Origin: JBJGXI01 sp045635475
Lineage (GTDB): Bacteria > Bacillota > Bacilli > Bacillales > Amphibacillaceae
Direction: 5' to 3'
DNA: 64,000 nucleotides
NCBI RefSeq assembly: GCF_045635475.1
Contig: NZ_JBJGXI010000005.1
Coordinates: forward strand, 1-64,000
In this document: positions 7,197 to 15,430 of the stretch, one piece after another
Layout: every line of letters begins with the position of its first letter
Numbering within the stretch: the stretch's first letter is position 1
The notes under the pieces: model-generated
What the model was told of the DNA's origin: nothing
Databases searched by the model: none
The model's input: only the letters and a program-made list of their open reading frames with translations
Made by a program: the position numbers and the translations under genes

Positions 7197-8693
7197 TTAC
7201 AAATCATAGATTTTTGCATATTTCTCCGTTAAATAATCAACGATGTATTTTGGGTTTAAGGACTCACCTGTAATATCGTTCAACAACTGAAGCGGCTTTT
7301 TCATTTTACCGTGTTGATGAATATTTTTGCTAAGCCATTCTTTAATTTCTACAAAGTTACCTTCTCTTATTATAGTGTCAACATCAAGTTCCTGCTTCAT
7401 CACATGATAAAACTGTGCAGCATACATATAGCCGAGTGCATAAGAAGGAAAATATCCAAAATCGCCTGCTGACCAGTGGATGTCTTGTAATACACCTTCA
7501 GAATCTGATTGTGGTGTGATACCTAAGTACTCTTGCATCTTATCATTCCACAGTGATGGTAAGTCCTTCACTTCAATCTCTCCATTAATCAATGCTTTTT
7601 CTAATTCATAACGAATCATAATGTGTAAGGAATACGTTAATTCATCCGCTTCTACACGAATAAACGATGGCTTTACTTCATTGATGGTACGATAAAAGTC
7701 TTCCAACAAAATCGTCTTAAATCCACTAGGGGCATAAGACTGAAACAACTCATAGTGATTTTCCCAAAATGGCTGACTTCTCGAAACAAAGTTTTCCCAA
7801 AATAAAGACTGTGATTCATGAATACCCATTGATGTTCCGCCAGCAAGCGGTGTTTGGCTCAATGTTGGATCAATATTTTGTTCATAAAGTGCATGGCCAC
7901 CTTCGTGAATTGTACCGAAGATTGCCATCCGGAAGTCACGCTCATCATATCTAGTCGTTACACGTACATCACGCGAATTAATCGCAATCGCAAAAGGATG
8001 TACTGTTTCATCCAAACGACCAGCATCAAAATCATAACCCATACGCTGCAATATTTCTAAGCTAAATTGTTCCTGTTCTTGCTTCGGGAAAAAGTGCTGC
8101 AAAATAGATGCATCTGGTTTGTTCGGAGATTGATTAATTTTTAATACCAATCCTGTTAGTGATGCTCGCAGTTCAGCAAACACTTTATCCAGTACATCTG
8201 TTGTCATGCCAGGCTCATATGTATGTAATAGTGCATCATAGATGTTTTTTTCGTAGCCCCAATAATTAGCAAACTGCTTATTAAACTCGACCAGTTTTTC
8301 TAGATAAGGCTGAAGTAATGAAAAATCATTCTTTTCCCTTGCTTCTGTCCATACAGACTCTGATTGTGATCGTACCATAATAAATTCACGATACACATCG
8401 GTAGGAATTTTTCGGTTTCTATCGTATTCTTCTTCACATTCCTCAACAGAACGCTGAATGATCGGATCGGATGATTTTCCTTTTAATTGATCAATGTATG
8501 CTTTCATCGTATCAGATGTTGTTAACTCATGTACCTTCTGGGACATATACCCAATCACTTCAGACCGCTGTTCTATACCCTGTTTTGGTGATTTAGTACG
8601 TAAATCCCATTGCATAAGCGCGAGTGCTTCTTCGTAATATTTAATTTCTTTAATGTAATTAAGAAATGCTTGTTCTGTTTCTGCAATTGCCAT
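7197..8693 (-). CDS. ypwA: M32 family metallocarboxypeptidase (YpwA type)
   Basis: A 498-residue cytosolic zinc carboxypeptidase of the Taq/YpwA type, full length for the family. The zinc motif HEGGH is at residues 263-267 with the supporting GxxMGIHESQSLFWEN segment downstream. It removes C-terminal residues from peptides, probably in peptide recycling. It starts at ATG after AGGGGGA, 12 nt from the preceding methyltransferase gene, so the two likely form one transcript. Confidence 0.93.
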   Translation of the reverse strand: MAIAETEQAFLNYIKEIKYYEEALALMQWDLRTKSPKQGIEQRSEVIGYMSQKVHELTTSDTMKAYIDQLKGKSSDPIIQRSVEECEEEYDRNRKIPTDVYREFIMVRSQSESVWTEAREKNDFSLLQPYLEKLVEFNKQFANYWGYEKNIYDALLHTYEPGMTTDVLDKVFAELRASLTGLVLKINQSPNKPDASILQHFFPKQEQEQFSLEILQRMGYDFDAGRLDETVHPFAIAINSRDVRVTTRYDERDFRMAIFGTIHEGGHALYEQNIDPTLSQTPLAGGTSMGIHESQSLFWENFVSRSQPFWENHYELFQSYAPSGFKTILLEDFYRTINEVKPSFIRVEADELTYSLHIMIRYELEKALINGEIEVKDLPSLWNDKMQEYLGITPQSDSEGVLQDIHWSAGDFGYFPSYALGYMYAAQFYHVMKQELDVDTIIREGNFVEIKEWLSKNIHQHGKMKKPLQLLNDITGESLNPKYIVDYLTEKYAKIYDL

Positions 8694-8705
8694 TTGGCTT
8701 CCCCC

Positions 8706-9839
8706 TTATATGTGCCTACCAAAGTATTGATAATAATCTGTTTTAATAAATCCATTAAATAGCTTACGCTTCTTCGTTGCTTTTCTGCCATAAAGCACTT
8801 CAAAATCCTCATTTGAAGTTAAAATGTAAACACTCCAAGATGGATAGTCGTTCATAATATTTCCTAAATCTTTATACATTTGCTCGACCTCAGGTTTATC
8901 GCCGATCCGTTCACCATAAGGTGGATTTGCGATAACATAGCCATTTTGAATTCTTGGATACAAATCACTTACTTGCATCTGTTTCCAATTTATCAAATCT
9001 CCAAGACCAGCTTCTATTGCATTTGCTTTCGCGACCTCAATCATGCGGTGGTCAATATCTGATCCGGTAATGTTTAAAACTTGATCATAATTTGCCAGGT
9101 CCTCCGCTTCATTAAATGCATTTTCCCATAAATTTGAATCGATCCAGTGCCATTTTTCACTTACAAAATTACGATTAAAGCCTGGAGCAATATTTTGACC
9201 AATTAAAGCCGCTTCAATCGCAATCGTACCAGATCCGCAAAATGGATCTACGAATGGAAAATCTGCTTTCCAATTTGTCAGTTGAACGAGCGCTGCTGCC
9301 AGTGTTTCTTTAATTGGCGCATCACCTTGGCCAACCCGGTAACCTCTTTTATGTAATCCGCTTCCTGATGTATCCAGAGTTAATGTTACGACATCTTTAA
9401 GAATAGCTACTTCTATCCGGTGAAATGCGCCTGACTCCTGTAACCAAGATGCGACACCATATTTGAGCTTTAAACGTTCTGCAACTGATTTTTTTACAAT
9501 CGCTTGGCAATCCGGGACACTATATAACTTTGATTTAACAGATTTGCCGATGACCGGAAATTCACCGTCCTCTGCAATATATTGTTCCCATGGTAATGCT
9601 TTTGTTTGTTCAAATAAATCATCAAAGGTTGTCGCCGTAAATTCACCGACTAATAACTTTACACGGTCAGCCGTGCGTAGCCAAAGATTACATCTCGGAA
9701 TTGCAGATACGTCTGCTTTAAATACAACACGTCCGTTGGCAACCTCGACATCGGTATATCCTAAGTTCTTTACTTCTTGTGCAACGACCGACTCTAATCC
9801 CATTGCAGCCGTGGCAATCAGTGTGACATTCGTGTTCAT
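8706..9839 (-). CDS. ypsC: THUMP-domain 23S rRNA guanine-N2 methyltransferase (RlmL/YpsC type)
   Basis: A 377-residue protein: an N-terminal THUMP RNA-binding region (about 50-160) and a Rossmann methyltransferase domain with DPFCGSGT (198-205) for SAM and NPPYGER (305-311) for N2-guanine chemistry. It corresponds to B. subtilis YpsC and the N-terminal half of E. coli RlmKL, which makes m2G2445. The start is ATG 9839 after AAAGGAAC; upstream in-frame codons would run into the terminator and rnpB. It precedes ypwA. Confidence 0.92.
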   Translation of the reverse strand: MNTNVTLIATAAMGLESVVAQEVKNLGYTDVEVANGRVVFKADVSAIPRCNLWLRTADRVKLLVGEFTATTFDDLFEQTKALPWEQYIAEDGEFPVIGKSVKSKLYSVPDCQAIVKKSVAERLKLKYGVASWLQESGAFHRIEVAILKDVVTLTLDTSGSGLHKRGYRVGQGDAPIKETLAAALVQLTNWKADFPFVDPFCGSGTIAIEAALIGQNIAPGFNRNFVSEKWHWIDSNLWENAFNEAEDLANYDQVLNITGSDIDHRMIEVAKANAIEAGLGDLINWKQMQVSDLYPRIQNGYVIANPPYGERIGDKPEVEQMYKDLGNIMNDYPSWSVYILTSNEDFEVLYGRKATKKRKLFNGFIKTDYYQYFGRHI

Positions 9840-9878
9840 TACTTCGTTCCTTTCTATGTATGCAAGAATATTATGTAG

Positions 9879-9920
9879 TAAAAAACCCTCTCTAAAGCAT
9901 CGTTGCACTTAGAGAGGGTA
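9879..9920 (-). terminator. Terminator downstream of rnpB
   Basis: On the minus strand ACCCTCTCTAAG pairs with the matching CTTTAGAGAGGGT arm, followed by TTTTTT. It separates rnpB from ypsC. Confidence 0.88.
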
Positions 9921-9938
9921 GGTTTAATAAACTAAAAT

Positions 9939-10341
9939 GACCGAATGAATGTTTTGTAAGCCATGTTCTGTACTGTTGTACTGCAGACGGTGGTCAGCCT
10001 CGTACTCGAGCAGTAATCATCTATCTACAAGCAAAAGCTTGTCCCTTGTTCGGTTTTGTTCCCTACTAAAGGATGCCCCTACCATAATTTGGGTTGCTCA
10101 CTCGTGGGGTTTACCTCGTTCCATTCAAGCAGTTTCCTACTTGACTCCGTCACTGTGGCACTTTCAAGGTCGTAATACCATATCTAAGAAAGACTTAGGT
10201 ATTTTCCCTGCCGTTAACCAATTAAGGTTACCTTGACTTATGAATTCGTCAAGCACGAACACTACAAGCATCACAGCCTGTGCGAGCATGGACTTTCCTC
10301 TACACGTATAGACGTGCAGCGATTACTCAAACATTCATTCA
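9939..10341 (-). ncRNA. rnpB: RNase P RNA, Bacillus type B
   Basis: On the minus strand the conserved blocks of type B RNase P RNA occur in order: GAGGAAAGTCCATGCTCGCA (P4/CR-I side), GACGGCAGG-like loop, CCTTGAAAGTGCCACAGTGA, GGAACGAGGTAAACCCC, and near the 3' end GTAGATAGATGATTACTGC and CAGAACATGGCTTAC. The ends pair as P1 (GAATGAATGTTT / AAACATTCATTC), fixing both boundaries to within a few bases. The length of about 400 nt is normal. It is the catalytic subunit for tRNA 5' maturation. Confidence 0.97.
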
Positions 10342-10428
10342 TATGTTCACTTATTTAAAAATAGCGTCAACGAGTAGTATAACAGATAACTGTCTCCTAT
10401 GCACTGGTAAATAATTGAAATCAACTAT

Positions 10429-10728
10429 TTATGAATCTGCATATTTCTTACCGAAAACGGCTTTTTCTAAATTCGATACCCGCTTTAAAATATCATAATT
10501 CACTTGATGATTTGATGCTGTCGGACGAGTTCTAGACTGATCAGTCTGTTTTTTCAATCGCTCGTTCTCTTGCTTCAACCGCTCTATCTCTTGTTGGAAT
10601 ACTTCATAATCCTGGATGACAACATCCAAGAATTCATCTACTTCTTCTTGATTATATCCTCGCATACCTGTTTTGAAATTCTTCTCTAGTATATCCTTAC
10701 CAGACAATTTAAGTCGATCTACATACAT
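10429..10728 (-). CDS. gpsB: Cell-division and elongation coordinator GpsB
   Basis: A 99-residue DivIVA-like protein. The N-terminal lipid/PBP1-binding part (KDILEKNFKTGMRGYNQEEV, from about residue 11) is followed by a coiled coil (about 40-65) and a C-terminal trimerisation segment. It shuttles PBP1 between septum and side wall. The start ATG follows GAGGTGA. It lies upstream of rnpB on the same strand, as in B. subtilis (ypsB). Confidence 0.95.
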   Translation of the reverse strand: MYVDRLKLSGKDILEKNFKTGMRGYNQEEVDEFLDVVIQDYEVFQQEIERLKQENERLKKQTDQSRTRPTASNHQVNYDILKRVSNLEKAVFGKKYADS

Positions 10729-10789
10729 ATATTTTCACCTCATCATTTCAAACAGCTTTTCTTTATTTTTTCATTATATAGAAAAATTG

Positions 10790-11356
10790 TCAATCCTGAT
10801 TCCAATCCGAAATTTCATCTTGCATTTGCATAACGACTTCTTCCAAGTCAAACGGTGTAATTGTATAAATCGGATAAGCGTTGTTATTATACGCTTTTTG
10901 CGCTTCATCTAAAAAAAATCGTGTACTACTTGGATGTTCCTCATCTAGTAAAATTAAACATGCATCACTTTTCTCGATTAACCACTTATCTCTAGCTTTA
11001 AACTGATACGGCCCTTTATACGTGTCGTCATAGATGGTCTGATGGAAATCAGCCAGCATAACGATTTCTTGGTAGTCATTTTGGTATTGCTCAGGCCAAC
11101 GTCCCTCCTGTTCTTGAAATGGAGGGATAACTCCGAGATTGATCTCGTACGATTCTTTTAGATCGAGGACAACTTGGCTTGTCCATAATTCAACCCCCAT
11201 TTGACCTGATAAGATAACCCACTCTAACCCCTCCTCTTCAATATAACTGATCAGCCTTTTTTTTATTGCTTCCTTTATAAATACTATTCTATGATCATTA
11301 GGTTTGAAAATATTCAATTCAATTGGTTTATATCCTGTTACAGTTAAAACTTTCAT
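10790..11356 (-). CDS. ypsA: SLOG-family protein YpsA (DUF1273)
   Basis: A 188-residue Rossmann-like SLOG-superfamily protein starting VTGYKPIELN, with the nucleotide-binding-type segment ILSGQMGVE near residue 50. B. subtilis YpsA affects cell division and overlaps functionally with GpsB, the next gene. Its biochemical activity is not established. The start ATG follows AGGAGAT. Confidence 0.92.
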   Translation of the reverse strand: MKVLTVTGYKPIELNIFKPNDHRIVFIKEAIKKRLISYIEEEGLEWVILSGQMGVELWTSQVVLDLKESYEINLGVIPPFQEQEGRWPEQYQNDYQEIVMLADFHQTIYDDTYKGPYQFKARDKWLIEKSDACLILLDEEHPSSTRFFLDEAQKAYNNNAYPIYTITPFDLEEVVMQMQDEISDWNQD

Positions 11357-11375
11357 CTAAAAATCTCCTATTAAG

Positions 11376-11455
11376 AAAAGCTCAGGGCGCACGTTTAGCA
11401 ACGTACGAAGGTGAAGGAAGTCTCGTTTGTGCTGGCGCTAAAGCTAGACACTTGT
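11376..11455. repeat. Family-2 repeat, short copy F
   Basis: This interval begins AAAAGCTCAGGGCGC and ends GCTGGCGCTAAAGCTAGAC, matching the two ends of copies D (26.9 kb) and E (40.86 kb). It is an internally deleted member of about 80 bp, and shares the GGGAAGTCTCG-type segment with E. The ends form an imperfect inverted repeat. Confidence 0.75.
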
Positions 11456-11523
11456 GCAAATTTATATGCTCTTATTCATTAAATAAGGGCTGGTAGTCAG
11501 CCAGCCCGATTATTCGATCGAAA

Positions 11524-11895
11524 TTATCTTCTACCACGCATTTGTCCAGGAAGCATATAACCAGGTCCTGGTGGTGTTTGTGGTGCTGTTGGACCACCTG
11601 CCATTGGTCCCATTTGTCCCATAGGTGGAACGTTCGGTGTTGGTGGTGTAGGAACGTTAAAAGAACCTCCATATACGTTTACGCTATCCCACGTATTATT
11701 AACAGAAGTTGAGTGTGGAAAAACATGCGTATTTTTCACCAAATGATGATTTACTACGTTTGTGTGAGAAGGATGAACGTGTTCTACATCATACTCAAAA
11801 CATTTGTCAACTTGATTAAATTTGGTTGGATAAACCACTTTCTCTACAGGTTTTGGACAACCACAATTCATTCCAAAGGGTTTATGATGTCTCAT
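11524..11895 (-). CDS. cotD: CotD-family spore coat protein
   Basis: 123 residues. The N terminus is His- and Cys-rich (MRHHKPFGMNCGCPKPVEKV) with VYPTKFNQVDKCFEYDVEHVHPSHTNVVNHH, the CotD signature. The C terminus is a Pro/Gly/Met-rich tail longer than in B. subtilis CotD (75 residues). It is an inner-coat structural protein made in the mother cell. Start ATG follows AAGGAGA. It lies near ypsA and yppE as in relatives. Confidence 0.88.
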   Translation of the reverse strand: MRHHKPFGMNCGCPKPVEKVVYPTKFNQVDKCFEYDVEHVHPSHTNVVNHHLVKNTHVFPHSTSVNNTWDSVNVYGGSFNVPTPPTPNVPPMGQMGPMAGGPTAPQTPPGPGYMLPGQMRGRR

Positions 11896-11997
11896 AATAA
11901 TCTCCTTTCTTAATTTAGGTTCACTTCTAACCTATGTAAGAATAAGGAGACCTGTCTAAGACAGAAACCTATTTTTGTTATAATTGTATGATAAAAA

Positions 11998-12396
11998 TTA
12001 CAAAAGTAGATCACTTTGCGAAAATGAAAATGGAAGTAATTCTTCCATCGTGATCGTCTTCTGATCATTGCTAAGATTACTTGTATGTATTTTGGTGTCT
12101 TTTTCGAAAAATTCACTCATCACTTGTCTACAAGAACCACATGGTGGAACCGGTCGTTTTGTATCGGCTACAACTGCAATTTCTTGAAAATCTGTTTCTC
12201 CGTCTGAGATTGCCTTAAAAATAGCAACTCTCTCCGCGCAACAACTAACAGGATAGGCTGCATTTTCAATATTACACCCTAGATATAACTTTCCAGATTT
12301 CGTCAATAACGCCGCACCGACCTGGAATTTGGAGTAAGGAACGTATGCTTTTGACCTTATTTCTTTCGCTTTTTCAATTAATTGTTTTGTATCCAA
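11998..12396 (-). CDS. cdd: Cytidine deaminase
   Basis: A 132-residue deaminase that would convert cytidine or deoxycytidine to uridine forms. The zinc and catalytic residues are present: Cys53 and Glu55 in CAER, Cys86 and Cys89 in PCGSC, together with the conserved NIENAAY. Translation must start at TTG 12396, since no in-frame ATG or GTG precedes the conserved domain; GAAAGGG lies 10 nt upstream. In B. subtilis cdd neighbours era, so this location suggests a second copy or a moved gene. The C-terminal part is divergent from typical Cdd. Confidence 0.88.
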   Translation of the reverse strand: MDTKQLIEKAKEIRSKAYVPYSKFQVGAALLTKSGKLYLGCNIENAAYPVSCCAERVAIFKAISDGETDFQEIAVVADTKRPVPPCGSCRQVMSEFFEKDTKIHTSNLSNDQKTITMEELLPFSFSQSDLLL

Positions 12397-12561
12397 TTGT
12401 ATGCAACCCTTTCCGTTTATGTGGGAATATTATAATTCAAATATAGTGTAAAGTAAAGCTAATCCCAGGCGGGTCATGTGTTGGCGTTACTTATTTAGTT
12501 CATTTCATAATTCTAATTTTAAGCAATTCACACATCTAAGCTATTTAGGAAATTGCTCTCT

Positions 12562-12918
12562 TTAATTATCATTTATATCATTAATTAGCATGTCCAAAAC
12601 ATAATGAACCGATTGATGTAATTCCATATAACGATGATATCTCGTATCTATATAATAACTATGCATTAACAATAACTTTAAGTTATCTGTCGTTGATTGG
12701 ACTTGTTGTGGGTGAACACGAACCTTGCGTTGTTTAACAAATTCAGTCGCTTGTTGTTCCCACAATTCAATTTGTTCATAAATTGGCGTTGTTTCGCGTT
12801 TCACATATGCAAAAAAATCTTTATCACGTTTATCTTCAGGTTGTTCACTTGTATCATACTTATGTTTTAGTTCATTTAATTTCTCTTGTAATTGTGTTGT
12901 TAACTCTAATAAATTCAT
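12562..12918 (-). CDS. yppE: YppE-family protein (DUF1798)
   Basis: 118 residues, all-helical by composition, with no signal or membrane segment. It fits B. subtilis YppE (DUF1798), a small helical-bundle protein of unknown role, in sequence character and in its place between cotD and the recU/ponA locus. Start ATG follows GAGGATGGTG. The 165-nt gap after the gene holds nothing recognisable. Confidence 0.75.
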   Translation of the reverse strand: MNLLELTTQLQEKLNELKHKYDTSEQPEDKRDKDFFAYVKRETTPIYEQIELWEQQATEFVKQRKVRVHPQQVQSTTDNLKLLLMHSYYIDTRYHRYMELHQSVHYVLDMLINDINDN

Positions 12919-13019
12919 TCACACCATCCTCCCTCTCTTCCTACTCACTTTACCACGAATAAAGTAAGAATTGAATTTATTAGAGTGATTAGTTTGGCTA
13001 GTGATTGCTTTTTACTCTT

Positions 13020-13043
13020 CGCACAGTGAGTACTCACTGTGCG
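13020..13043. repeat. Perfect 24-bp palindrome over a stop codon
   Basis: CGCACAGTGAGT is followed immediately by its exact reverse complement. The palindrome covers the stop codon (13034-13036) of the 73-residue minus-strand gene. There is no T tract on either side, so it is not a standard terminator. Confidence 0.8.
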
Positions 13044-13255
13044 CGTTGTATTTTTAATTGGTCAAAACTAAGCTGTAACGCTTGAAGGCGTTTCTGTTGC
13101 TTTGATGCGAGTGCTCCTGCTGCTTCATCCGCCTTACGAGACACTTTTTGATCAATGATTCTTGTACATTCCATTAGTTTTAAAAATGCTTCCTCGAATT
13201 CTTGTCTAGAAACTGACTTATTATCTACCTGTATAGTTTTTGCCGCAACACCCAT
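13034..13255 (-). CDS. Hypothetical protein, 73 aa
   Basis: A small hydrophilic helical protein (MGVAAKTIQVDNKSV then Arg/Lys/Gln/Glu/Ala-rich). Either of two adjacent ATGs could start it; 13255 has better spacing (6 nt) from AAAGGAGG. It sits between yppE and a divergent microprotein gene. I do not recognise the family. Its stop codon lies inside a perfect 24-bp palindrome. Confidence 0.65.
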   Translation of the reverse strand: MGVAAKTIQVDNKSVSRQEFEEAFLKLMECTRIIDQKVSRKADEAAGALASKQQKRLQALQLSFDQLKIQRAQ

Positions 13256-13414
13256 CATATTCCTCCTTTTAAAGCTGTTTGTTTACCAATTCGATGCTAG
13301 TTTTGTATTCCCTTTACGAATGACAAAACTAGAAGAAAACATACAAAATTAGTGAAAATCTGTCGTATTTTTTGATTCAAATGCGCCAAACTACAAGTAA
13401 AGGAGGGATTTTTC

Positions 13415-13531
13415 ATGGCTAAAAAAGAAAAAGGTTATAAAAAGCAGAACAAAGTCAATGCCACGAAAGAAGAAAAGCGTGCTGGCTATGGTGATAAAAA
13501 ATTAGAAGGACCAGATCGTCCATCTACTTAA
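13415..13531 (+). CDS. Basic 38-aa microprotein
   Basis: A frame of 38 codons starting 7 nt after AAAGGAGGG. The peptide is Lys/Gly/Asn-rich with no hydrophobic stretch. The strong ribosome binding site and its own terminator argue for a real gene. Its composition is like minor small acid-soluble spore proteins, but I cannot match it to a specific Ssp family, so the function is unassigned. Confidence 0.65.
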   Translation: MAKKEKGYKKQNKVNATKEEKRAGYGDKKLEGPDRPST

Positions 13532-13561
13532 TAAGTATTACGATTTGTAGAAGCTCGTATA

Positions 13562-13600
13562 ACTAGACCATTCACAAGGGTGGATGGTCTAGTTTTTTTT
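13562..13600 (+). terminator. Terminator of the 38-aa microprotein gene
   Basis: ACTAGACCAT pairs with ATGGTCTAGT (with extra inner pairs) followed by eight T residues. It overlaps the 3' end of the convergent DUF2515 gene and may act in both directions, though the minus-strand T tract is weak. Confidence 0.85.
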
Positions 13601-14551
13601 ACTGCTTTTAATTTGTTTCCAGTTAACAACTTTACGAATTATCTTTTGTTTACGACTGTACTTATCCCACTGATTTTCATCTAAAGAAACGTGCTCTTCT
13701 TCCCACCAACCTTCTTTCACTTCCCGCTGCTGATGCCAGTCCTTTCTTATTTTGTCTTGGTGATCAATCACCGGATATACGTCGCGAAGCTTTGGTGATT
13801 CAGATTTTTGATTACTGGACATATACTGTTGATAATCATATCTTGATCCAGTGTGGTCCGTTGAAATAGTAAAATTATAAAACTGATTGTACAATGAAGG
13901 ATGGAACAATATGCTTGCTAATCTTTTTCCTAAAGTAATTCGTTTGGTTATGTTCGTAAAATCATGAACGGGTGTAGCGAAAGCCTCGTCTGTACAGGTT
14001 GGAAACACAACTGCATTTAGTAGGAAGAAGTCTTGCACCAGATATGGCCAAGCTAAAAATACATTTTTTTTATAAAAAGGGTGTTTTGTTACTGGATTGT
14101 TAATCACGTTTTGTTCATTAATAATCAATGACGTAACTAACCTATTCTCATCTTTAAATTTCCAAAATAAAAACCACTCTTTTTGCATGAATGGCGATAC
14201 AGCAAATTTTGATAATAAATGAAATAATGGCTCGTTTCTTTCCTTAGAAAACTGATACAACAATAATTGCGGATAAGCATCAGAGAAAATTAACCAGTTT
14301 GCTCGTTCATATGTGGAAAATAATTGTTTGCGAATTCTTGCTGTTAATAAATGTTTGAATGTTGATGTTTCAAGGTCTGTCATATTCCAACCAGCATTAC
14401 GGGACACCATACTAGCTAAGTACGCCCACTTAATATTTTGATGTTCAAGGTAAAATTGTTGATAAGCAAGGGTCCTGGAAATGTTATCTATATTGTTATT
14501 TCTAGTCTGCTCGTCGATATATTCACAAAGCTTTTTCTCAGTATTGTTCAT
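13589..14551 (-). CDS. yppC: DUF2515 family protein (YppC)
   Basis: About 320 residues, rich in aromatic residues, no clear signal peptide, ending in a basic tail. Content and position beside recU match YppC (DUF2515), which has no known function. I chose ATG 14551 because AAGGAG lies 9 nt upstream; the longer frame starts 12 codons earlier with no ribosome binding site. It is divergent from recU across 267 nt. Confidence 0.82.
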   Translation of the reverse strand: MNNTEKKLCEYIDEQTRNNNIDNISRTLAYQQFYLEHQNIKWAYLASMVSRNAGWNMTDLETSTFKHLLTARIRKQLFSTYERANWLIFSDAYPQLLLYQFSKERNEPLFHLLSKFAVSPFMQKEWFLFWKFKDENRLVTSLIINEQNVINNPVTKHPFYKKNVFLAWPYLVQDFFLLNAVVFPTCTDEAFATPVHDFTNITKRITLGKRLASILFHPSLYNQFYNFTISTDHTGSRYDYQQYMSSNQKSESPKLRDVYPVIDHQDKIRKDWHQQREVKEGWWEEEHVSLDENQWDKYSRKQKIIRKVVNWKQIKSSKKN

Positions 14552-14818
14552 TCGATCACTCTCCTTAGCTTTATCATATACATTCAAGGGAAAACTATGA
14601 ATATGTGAGTTGGGTATGGTTTATGTATAAAAGTGATAGAATGATAATATGTAGAATAATCTCTTTCCTATGCGAGTCCATGCATCAACCGAATATAGGT
14701 GTATGTGAAAGGCTAAAATAAGAATTTTGTGTACAAGTATCCGTGAATTTTTATCTTTTTTGTTCTCACGTGCTAATAATTTTGATATGATACTGTCATG
14801 CATAGGGAGGGATGCTAG

Positions 14819-15412
14819 ATGAACTATCCAAATGGTCAAAGGAAATTTGTTCCTAGCAATCAACAGACAAATACAATTAACCAAAAAAACTTCAGTAATC
14901 GCGGCATGACACTTGAAGAAGACATTAATGAAACGAATGCTTTTTACCTTGATACTAACAAAGCAGTAATACACAAAAAGCCTACTCCGGTTCAGATTGT
15001 AAAGGTAGATTATCCAAAGCGGAGTGCAGCAGTCATCAAAGAAGGCTATTTTAAACAAGCTTCTACGACTGATTACAACGGCATTTACAGAGGGAAATAT
15101 ATAGATTTTGAAGCAAAGGAGACGAGAAATAAGACAAGTTTTCCACTTGCAAATTTTCATGATCACCAAATCGAGCATATGAAGTCGGTATGTCAGCATG
15201 GTGGGATTTGTTTTATCATTCTCCGATTTACGAGCATGCAGGAAACTTTTTTTTACCCTGCTGTGAAACTTTTTCCCTTCTGGGATAGTCAATTTAATGG
15301 AGGAAGAAAGTCAATTCCTTATCAAGAGGTGAAAGCGGCCAGTTGGGAAGTCCCTCTTCAGTACCAAGCAAGAGTAGATTATTTACAAGTAATTGATCAG
15401 CTCTATTTTTAG
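14819..15412 (+). CDS. recU: Holliday junction resolvase RecU
   Basis: A 197-residue nuclease of the RecU family. Signature parts are SNRGMTLEEDINETN (from about residue 26), the catalytic core DYNGIYRGKYIDFEAKETRNK with the Asp/Glu-x-Lys motif, and HDHQIEH. It cleaves four-way junctions in recombination and assists RuvAB and chromosome segregation. ATG follows GGGAGGG by 6 nt. It is followed by ponA at 18 nt, the conserved recU-ponA operon. Confidence 0.97.
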   Translation: MNYPNGQRKFVPSNQQTNTINQKNFSNRGMTLEEDINETNAFYLDTNKAVIHKKPTPVQIVKVDYPKRSAAVIKEGYFKQASTTDYNGIYRGKYIDFEAKETRNKTSFPLANFHDHQIEHMKSVCQHGGICFIILRFTSMQETFFYPAVKLFPFWDSQFNGGRKSIPYQEVKAASWEVPLQYQARVDYLQVIDQLYF

Positions 15413-15430
15413 AACGGAGGAAGATGAGTT

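Noticed and set aside
9949..10236. Plus-strand frame of 95 codons
   Set aside because: Antisense to rnpB; the conserved RNA explains the sequence.
14621..15292. Minus-strand frame of 223 codons
   Set aside because: Antisense to recU, which is unmistakable; the start has no ribosome binding site.
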